A stretch of DNA of 64,000 nt from CAWDVH01 sp963805705 (GTDB taxonomy: Bacteria; Actinomycetota; Actinomycetes; Streptosporangiales; Streptosporangiaceae). Positions 58,976 through 64,000 of this stretch are shown piece by piece; positions within the stretch are counted from its first letter, which is position 1, and every line of letters starts with the position of its first letter. The stretch covers positions 1,488,001-1,552,000 of the forward strand of contig CAWDVH010000005.1 of NCBI GenBank assembly GCA_963805705.1, read 5' to 3'. Below the pieces are notes generated by a model. The model did no database searches. It saw only the letters and a list, made by a program, of their open reading frames with translations, and was not told where the DNA came from. The translations under genes and the position numbers were made by a program.

Positions 58976-59224
58976 TCAGCTCTCGCCGAACATAGCGGCG
59001 CGGATGTCGGCCAGCCGCTGCCGGACGTCCTCGGAATCCTGGCGGTTGCCCTCCGGAGCCGGCGTGATCCCCAGTGCCATGAGCAGCTGCGCCGCAGGCG
59101 CGCCAGGGTCTCCGCCGCTGCCCAGGATCGGATGCAGGCCCTGCTCGGCCAGATGATGAAACACCAGGTTGACGATGCTCCAGGGGTTGAAAGACTCGTC
59201 CTGCGGTTTACCTGGCTGCTCCAT
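58976..59224 (-). CDS. Small protein at the head of the prm operon
   Basis: An 82-residue protein from ATG 59224, with GAGGAG seven bases upstream. It starts with a polar stretch, then a mainly hydrophobic helical section (WSIVNLVFHHLAEQGLHPIL), a Gly-rich turn, and a second helical part ending in a charged tail (DVRQRLADIRAAMF). Cytoplasmic; no cysteines and no recognised domain. It lies between the activator gene and prmA, on the prmA strand, with activator-type sites on both sides, so it is probably an accessory or regulatory partner of the monooxygenase system. Confidence 0.7.
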   Translation of the reverse strand: MEQPGKPQDESFNPWSIVNLVFHHLAEQGLHPILGSGGDPGAPAAQLLMALGITPAPEGNRQDSEDVRQRLADIRAAMFGES

Positions 59225-59295
59225 CGGGCATCTCCTCGCAGATAGTCCGACACGATGTACCCGAGGCATCAGACGGCCTCCGCAGCGAATCGGCG

Positions 59296-59310
59296 GTCTC
59301 AATGTGAGAC
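59296..59310. promoter_or_regulatory. GTCTCA-N3-TGAGAC site between activator and prm operon
   Basis: GTCTCA-ATG-TGAGAC is a perfect 6-bp inverted repeat in the 196-bp space between the divergent small gene (59224) and the activator gene (59421). With the second copy at 58906 it defines a shared operator type, probably bound by the activator to control the operon and itself. Confidence 0.75.
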
Positions 59311-59420
59311 AGGCACAGGGAAGCTATCGCCATATTCTCGGGTTACTACGCAGCCTCGAACGCGGCCCTGCGGACTGAGCCCCGTCCGCCGGGGCGGTCC
59401 CTGGAGGGGGGTGGGCGCCC

Positions 59421-61223
59421 GTGGCGAGAACATCGATGCGCACTCCAGGCCTGGTGACCAGCGATCGGCTGGCGAAGAACCGGGAGCGGTTCCTCACCGC
59501 GGAGCCGGTCGAGCCGGACCAGGTCCGGGAGACCATCCTGGCGTCGTGGCGGCGATCTCAGCGCTGGAATGTCGCGGCAGATCACATCGACCTGGCCTAT
59601 ATCCGCGACCCTGACCTCGACAGCCCGCTGACGCGGTGCGCCCTGCCGGTGCTGCGGCACCTGCGCGAGCACCTCGACGGCCAGCCGATCAGCGTGATCC
59701 TGACCGACCCGGCCGGAGTGGTACTGACGCGGCTGGTGGCCGACCATGATCTGGACCGGCATCTGGAGAGCGTCAACCTCGCTCCCGGCTTCAGCTACGC
59801 CGAGGCCTCCGTCGGCACCAACGGGATCGGCACCGCCCTGGAGAGCGGGCGGCCGATGCACGTATTCGGCCACGAGCACTACGCCGAGCACCTGGAGGAC
59901 CTGGCCTGCGCCGGGGTTCCGATCCAGCATCCGATCTCCGGCAAGACAGTCGGCGCGGTTGACCTGACCTGCTGGCGCAAGGACGCCGGGCAGCTGCTGA
60001 TCACGCTGGCGAAGATCACCGCGGACCAGATCAAGCAGGCGCTGCTCACCGACGGGAGCCTGCGGGAGTTCGAGCTGCTGCATGAGTACCTGCGGGCCTG
60101 CCGGCGCAGCGCCGGGATGGTGCTCGCGCTCGACAACGACGTGGTGATGATGAACGACTACGCCCGCCAGGTGCTGGACCGGGGCGATCAGTCGGTCCTG
60201 CTCGAGCAGGCGGCCGAGGCCCTGGCCAGCGGCCACTCCGGCGCGGTGGTCGTGGAGCTGCCGTCGGGCATCTCGGTACGGATGCACTGCCGGCCGGTGG
60301 CCGGCGAGGGCAGGTTCGCCGGCGGCGTGGTGACGGTCAAGCTGATCGAGCCGGACAGCCGCCAGGCGGCCGAGACCGGGCAGCCAGCCCGCATGTTCCT
60401 GCCCGGCATCGTCGGCTCGGGGCCCCTGTGGCTGCGCGCGTGCCACGAGGTAGACGCGGTCTACGGCTCGGGCGACTGGCTCGCCCTGCAAGGCGAGCGC
60501 GGCGCCGGCAAGCTGGCCCTGCTGCGCGCGGTCTGCCAGCGGCGGAACCCGGCGGGCCGCTTCCACGTCCTGGATGCCGCCGAGCCTGGTGACCAGGAGT
60601 GGCTGGCCAGGGCCCGCCAGGAGCTGCTCGAGGGCGATGGCGGGCTGGTCATCGCGCACGTCGACCGGCTCAGCGCCCGCCGGCTGCACCAGCTCGCCGC
60701 GATGCTGGGCGCCGCCCGCGCCGCGGGGGGGCAGCAGCTGTGGGTAGCGGTCACCCTGAGCCAGGACCGCAAGGGCGGCGACCTGGCCGAGCTGCTGTCG
60801 TTCTTCCCCAGCACGGTTGAGCTTCCCCCGCTGCGCCATCACATCGAGGACCTGCATGAGCTGGTGCGGTTCTTCCTCGGCAAGCTCAACCCCGACGGCC
60901 GGCTCGGCTGCTCGCCCGAGGCGATGCAGCTGCTCGTGCGATATAGCTGGCCCGGCAACACCGAGCAGCTCCGCCAGGTCCTGCGGCGCGTAGTCCAGCA
61001 CCGGCGGACCGGGCTGATCCTGCCGGCTGACCTGCCGCCCGAATGCCGCACGGTGAGCAGGCGCCTGCTCAGCCCGCTGGAGGCGATGGAGCGCGACGCC
61101 ATCGTGCAGAGCCTGCTGGACTTCGCGGGCAACAAGGTCAAAGCGGCCAAGTCCCTGGGAATGTCGCGCGCGACGATATATCGCAAAATCCACGAGTACG
61201 GGATCGTCACCCCGGCCCGGTAA
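59421..61223 (+). CDS. AcoR/MimR-like activator with a degenerate AAA domain
   Basis: Transcription activator of the prm operon. The 600-residue protein has a GAF-type sensor region (about 70-220; SVGTNGIGTALESGRPMHVFG is AcoR-like), a PAS-like section (about 230-310), an enhancer-binding-type AAA domain (about 330-530) and a C-terminal Fis HTH (KVKAAKSLGMSRATIYRKI). The AAA domain keeps GERGAGK but lacks the GAFTGA sigma-54 contact loop and a clear Walker B Asp-Glu. So it probably acts without sigma-54, as expected in actinomycetes. GTG 59421 follows GGAGGGGGG; ATG 59436 is an alternative. Confidence 0.88.
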   Translation: MARTSMRTPGLVTSDRLAKNRERFLTAEPVEPDQVRETILASWRRSQRWNVAADHIDLAYIRDPDLDSPLTRCALPVLRHLREHLDGQPISVILTDPAGVVLTRLVADHDLDRHLESVNLAPGFSYAEASVGTNGIGTALESGRPMHVFGHEHYAEHLEDLACAGVPIQHPISGKTVGAVDLTCWRKDAGQLLITLAKITADQIKQALLTDGSLREFELLHEYLRACRRSAGMVLALDNDVVMMNDYARQVLDRGDQSVLLEQAAEALASGHSGAVVVELPSGISVRMHCRPVAGEGRFAGGVVTVKLIEPDSRQAAETGQPARMFLPGIVGSGPLWLRACHEVDAVYGSGDWLALQGERGAGKLALLRAVCQRRNPAGRFHVLDAAEPGDQEWLARARQELLEGDGGLVIAHVDRLSARRLHQLAAMLGAARAAGGQQLWVAVTLSQDRKGGDLAELLSFFPSTVELPPLRHHIEDLHELVRFFLGKLNPDGRLGCSPEAMQLLVRYSWPGNTEQLRQVLRRVVQHRRTGLILPADLPPECRTVSRRLLSPLEAMERDAIVQSLLDFAGNKVKAAKSLGMSRATIYRKIHEYGIVTPAR

Positions 61224-61280
61224 GACGGGCCAGAGGTTATCGAGGATGCCTGCGCCCCTGGGGGGCGTGGTGCCGTAGTG

Positions 61281-61293
61281 ATTCAAATTGAGA
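61281..61293. promoter_or_regulatory. Degenerate activator-type site before the transporter gene
   Basis: ATTCA-AAT-TGAGA keeps one perfect TGAGA half and three of five bases of the other half of the TCTCA-N3-TGAGA motif seen at 58906 and 59298. It lies 87 bp before the acetate-type transporter start, in the 156-bp space after the activator gene. It could bring the transporter under the same control; chance similarity is possible. Confidence 0.4.
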
Positions 61294-61379
61294 ACCACGG
61301 AATTTCGTAATTGCGGTAAAGAAGTGGTATAGCCCGCGCTAGCGGCGGGTGTCCCGGACGCTTCACTTAAGGAGCACGG

Positions 61380-62030
61380 ATGGCAGCGCTTGACTCAACC
61401 CCCGATCAGTCCGTAGAAGTCATTGCCGGAGACGGAGTGGCTGTGGCCGGGCCGCTGGCCGCCGACCCGTCCGCGCTAGGCCTGCCGTGCTTCATCATGG
61501 GCGCGGTCGCGCTGGGCCTGACGCTGGTCGGCGTCGTCCCCGCCGCCGCCGTCGGCGCGCCCCTGGCCATCATTCTCGGGGCCACGTCGACCGGGCTGTT
61601 CATCACCACGATCTGGGCCGCGGCCATCGGCCAGACCGCGGTAGCGAGCATCTTCGGTATCTTCGCCAGCTTCTGGCTGAGTTACTTCCTGCTGGTGACC
61701 GGGCTGATCCGCGCCTGGTTCGGGATTCCGCTGACCGCCATCGCGGCCACCCAGGAACTGTTCCTGATTACCTGGCTGGTCATCGTCGTGATGCTCACCC
61801 TGGCCACGCTCAGGCTGCCGGTGGCCTTCACCGCGGTGTTCGTGCTCGTCGCTCTCACCGTGCTGCTGGTGCTCCTCGGCACCGAGCAGGGATCGGCCGG
61901 CCTGGACAAGACGGGCGGGTACGTCCTGCTGGCCGCCGCCCTCGGGGGCGTGTATCTGTTCTTCAACTCCCTGTCCATCGCCACTGGCGGCAAGGAGATG
62001 CCGCTCGGCCGGCCGATCCTGCGCGGCTGA
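61380..62030 (+). CDS. GPR1/FUN34/YaaH-family acetate-type transporter
   Basis: A 216-residue membrane protein with six hydrophobic helices. ADPSALGLPCFIMGAVALGL stands in place of the family's NPAPLGL signature, and IFASFWLSYFLLVTGL forms a later helix. Members carry acetate, propionate or succinate. AAGGAG lies nine bases before ATG 61380. Its place next to a propane-type monooxygenase activator suggests uptake or release of short-chain acids formed from the substrate; this is inference. Confidence 0.83.
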   Translation: MAALDSTPDQSVEVIAGDGVAVAGPLAADPSALGLPCFIMGAVALGLTLVGVVPAAAVGAPLAIILGATSTGLFITTIWAAAIGQTAVASIFGIFASFWLSYFLLVTGLIRAWFGIPLTAIAATQELFLITWLVIVVMLTLATLRLPVAFTAVFVLVALTVLLVLLGTEQGSAGLDKTGGYVLLAAALGGVYLFFNSLSIATGGKEMPLGRPILRG

Positions 62031-62047
62031 CCGGGCCGCGTTCCGAG

Positions 62048-62089
62048 GCCGTTCAGCCCGGGCCGAAGCAGACGAACGGGCTGAACGGC
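62048..62089. terminator. Bidirectional hairpin between convergent genes
   Basis: GCCGTTCAGCCCG (62048-62060) and CGGGCTGAACGGC (62077-62089) form a perfect 13-bp stem with a 16-base loop, between the ends of the transporter gene (62030) and the large ATPase-domain gene (62126). Confidence 0.75.
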
Positions 62090-62125
62090 ACGGACAGGGC
62101 GCGGCTCCTGCGCCGGATGGCTGAC

Positions 62126-64000
62126 TCAACTGCTCCGGTACGGGGGCCAGGCCGGCCGGTCGGCGTCCAGGTCGGCCTCGGCCAGCAGCCGGGCGGCGGC
62201 GGCGGGATCATGCAGCAGGGCGGCGAGCAGGTGCCGGGCTGGCCAGCGGCCCGATGCCCAGGCCAGCCCGCAGGCCAGGCCGCCGGCCCCGTCGGCGTGC
62301 ACGGCGCCGAGCGTAAAGCGCCACGGCACGGGGACGCCATCCACGACCAGCCGGTCATGCGCATGGTAGGTGGCGGGTGCGTCGGGCAGTACCGCCCGCA
62401 CGATCGCGGGGATCTCGCGGCGCACTGATGACGACTCGACCAGGCCGGTGACCTCCTCCGAGACCAGCGGCAGGTCCAGCAGGTCAGCGAGCTGCGCAGC
62501 CCGGTCGTACGGGGCCAGCACCAGTGGCAGGCCGGCCACCAGCGGCCACAGGTCCGCGGCGTCCAGCACCAGGACGTCCGCGGCACCGGCCACGACCACC
62601 GCGTCCCCGCGTACCGCCCGCACCCGGTCGGGCGGCGCGACCTCGGCGACGGCCGCGAGCGCCGTCCACAAGGCTCGCAGCTGGGCCCGCGTCACCGGCC
62701 GCCCTGGATCGGCCAGCCGGTCCAGCAGCTCATCCGGGCCGCCCGGCTCGGCGAGCAACTCGGCGAGCGAGGTACGCACGCCAAGCGCGCGGGCGATAGC
62801 CGGGTCCGCTGGCCGGTCGGCCTGGTCGTACAGCCCCGCGAGCAGCGGGTCCGCGTCGGCGATGCGCACGTCAGCGGGCCGGTGGCCATCGAGGACCGGA
62901 TGGCGGCGCAGCCACCAGGCGGTGTAGGAGGGCACGTCCGCGTAGCGGCCGTCGGCGAGCAGCACCCGGGTGGGCTCGACGAGCGCCGCTCGCAGGGACG
63001 GCGCCGCGAGCAGGTCCAGGGCCCGCGGCCAGCGGGCCGGGTCGACGAGTTCGAGGTCGCGGACGGCCAGCACTTCCGCCGCCACGGGCGGCACGTCACC
63101 GGCGGGCAGCCGCGCGCGCGCGTCGGCCGCCCACTCATCCGCGCCGTCCAGGTCGAGGTCAGGAGCATCGAGCGCCACGTCCTGCGCGACCAGCAGGCCG
63201 AACGACGACAGCACCCCCACTGCCTCCAGCGTCGCGGCTCCGTGGCGCTGGAGTACCTCCGGGTCGGCTAGGCCGAACGGCGTGCCCGCCGCCACCACCC
63301 CGGCCAGCGGGCCGTCCGGCAGCAGCAGCTCCCCGGCCGGATACCACTCGCCGTCAGCGCCCGGCAGGGCCAGGTCCGCGAGCCACGGCTGCTCCCCCGG
63401 CCGCAGGTGCGCCGCCGCGGCGAGGCTGAGCACCACGTCCGCGACCGGACCAGGATCCTCCTCGTCGTAGGACTGAGCGACCGCCGCGCGCACGGCCGGG
63501 TCGGCCAGGACGCCGCGCGGTGTCGCCTCGACCGCGCCCAGCCGGGCCAGCAGCGGGTGCACCGCGCCGGGATGCACGACGCGAAGGCCAAGGAGCGCCA
63601 GCTGGCCGACGTGCTCAAGACCGGGCCCTGGCAGCAGCAGCCCGCGCGGGCCCCGCACCAGCCGCCCGTCGGCGAGCGGCACCGGCAGCGCGCCGAGCTC
63701 GCCGACCTCGCCTGGCTCGACGGCGGCCAGCGCCTCGTAGAGCCGCCGCCACCAGGCCGGGTCGCGCTCCAGCGAGGCGAGGGTGTCGGCCAGCTCGGCC
63801 AGCCGGAGCCGCCGGGCGCCCAGTACCGCGTAGGCAGGATGCCGCGCCGGGCCGGCGACCAGGCCGGGCAGCACCGGCGCGAGGCAGTCGGCCAGGCCTG
63901 GGAGAGCCGCGTCCAGGATGACCGCGTCCCGCGGCCGGACCCGCAGGCCGGGCCGCTCGGCGGCGGGCAGGAACGCGGTCTCCGGCAGCCGCGCCAGGAT
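62126..64000 (-). CDS. Sacsin/HSP90-like ATPase-domain protein, C-terminal part
   Basis: The frame is open from the right window edge down to a stop at 62126, giving at least 624 residues; the N-terminus is outside. The visible part is Ala/Leu/Asp-rich without membrane segments and matches the long C-terminal region of actinomycete proteins annotated as sacsin N-terminal ATPase-like or Hsp90-like (LPETAFLPAAERPGLRVRPR near the edge; LVDPARWPRALDLLAAPSLRAAL further on, overlapping the TRVLLADGRYADVPSY stretch). The GHKL ATPase domain that would prove this lies upstream of the window. Function unknown. Confidence 0.6.
   Translation of the reverse strand: MLARLPETAFLPAAERPGLRVRPRDAVILDAALPGLADCLAPVLPGLVAGPARHPAYAVLGARRLRLAELADTLASLERDPAWWRRLYEALAAVEPGEVGELGALPVPLADGRLVRGPRGLLLPGPGLEHVGQLALLGLRVVHPGAVHPLLARLGAVEATPRGVLADPAVRAAVAQSYDEEDPGPVADVVLSLAAAAHLRPGEQPWLADLALPGADGEWYPAGELLLPDGPLAGVVAAGTPFGLADPEVLQRHGAATLEAVGVLSSFGLLVAQDVALDAPDLDLDGADEWAADARARLPAGDVPPVAAEVLAVRDLELVDPARWPRALDLLAAPSLRAALVEPTRVLLADGRYADVPSYTAWWLRRHPVLDGHRPADVRIADADPLLAGLYDQADRPADPAIARALGVRTSLAELLAEPGGPDELLDRLADPGRPVTRAQLRALWTALAAVAEVAPPDRVRAVRGDAVVVAGAADVLVLDAADLWPLVAGLPLVLAPYDRAAQLADLLDLPLVSEEVTGLVESSSVRREIPAIVRAVLPDAPATYHAHDRLVVDGVPVPWRFTLGAVHADGAGGLACGLAWASGRWPARHLLAALLHDPAAAARLLAEADLDADRPAWPPYRSS

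Noticed and set aside
58906..59310. Single regulon for the leuC and prm repeats, since both contain TCTCA and TGAGA
   Set aside because: The leuC site has a 5-base spacer, the prm sites a 3-base spacer, and the regulators belong to different families.
59303..59330. Sigma-54 promoter (GG-N10-GC) before the activator
   Set aside because: The closest match has a 9-base spacing, and the activator lacks the GAFTGA loop.
1..64000. CRISPR array, tRNA genes, insertion sequences or prophage
   Set aside because: No regularly spaced repeats, cloverleaf-like segments, transposase or phage genes were recognised on either strand; tRNA absence was judged by eye only.

Overview
The window is very GC-rich, with GC-ending codons, dense gene packing and many ATGA/GTGA start-stop overlaps. 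Several gene sets are typical of actinomycetes: an NdgR-type IclR regulator beside leuCD, a Mim/Prm-type propane monooxygenase cluster, DrrAB-like ABC genes behind a DUF4097 gene, and SpoIIE/STAS/MEDS anti-sigma genes. It most likely comes from a filamentous or soil actinomycete chromosome; the genus cannot be read from the sequence. No rRNA, tRNA, insertion sequence or CRISPR array was recognised.

Left part (1-15 kb): an MFS transporter cut by the window edge and a phosphoesterase, then an almost complete branched-chain amino acid locus. On the minus strand, leuC-leuD is followed by a leader-peptide attenuator and then ilvB-ilvN-ilvC-leuB-cimA-ilvD. ilvE lies nearby and the IclR-type regulator is divergent from leuC. 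With citramalate synthase present, the locus covers isoleucine synthesis from pyruvate and acetyl-CoA without threonine, and valine from pyruvate. ilvC carries a one-base frameshift that separates the two halves of its active site.

Middle part (15-48 kb) is accessory and regulatory: an orphan homodimeric-type pyruvate dehydrogenase E1, a secreted M1-like metallopeptidase, an RHH-DUF4097-DrrA/B-TetR-BVMO block, a TetR/flavin monooxygenase pair around a perfect palindrome, and a partner-switching group (SpoIIE phosphatase, CsbD, STAS, MEDS-ATPase). These are followed by a decayed methyltransferase, a run of SnoaL-like domains (fused to a monooxygenase, fused to an ECF sigma factor, and free-standing), a LuxR-type LAL regulator, a P450, and an operon of receiver, histidine kinase, NarL regulator and aromatic hydroxylase. 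A second TetR/hydroxylase pair closes the section. Five flavoprotein monooxygenases and one P450 lie between 23.7 and 48.3 kb.

Right part (48-62 kb): a soluble diiron monooxygenase operon on the minus strand, in the order small protein, hydroxylase large subunit, reductase, hydroxylase small subunit, coupling protein, amidohydrolase, DUF59 protein, alcohol dehydrogenase, GroEL-like chaperonin, Nramp metal transporter. A divergent AcoR/MimR-like activator has an AAA domain that looks degenerate. Its probable binding motif TCTCA-N3-TGAGA occurs before the hydroxylase gene and before the activator, and in degenerate form before a downstream acetate-type transporter. The window ends inside a large sacsin/HSP90-like ATPase-domain protein.
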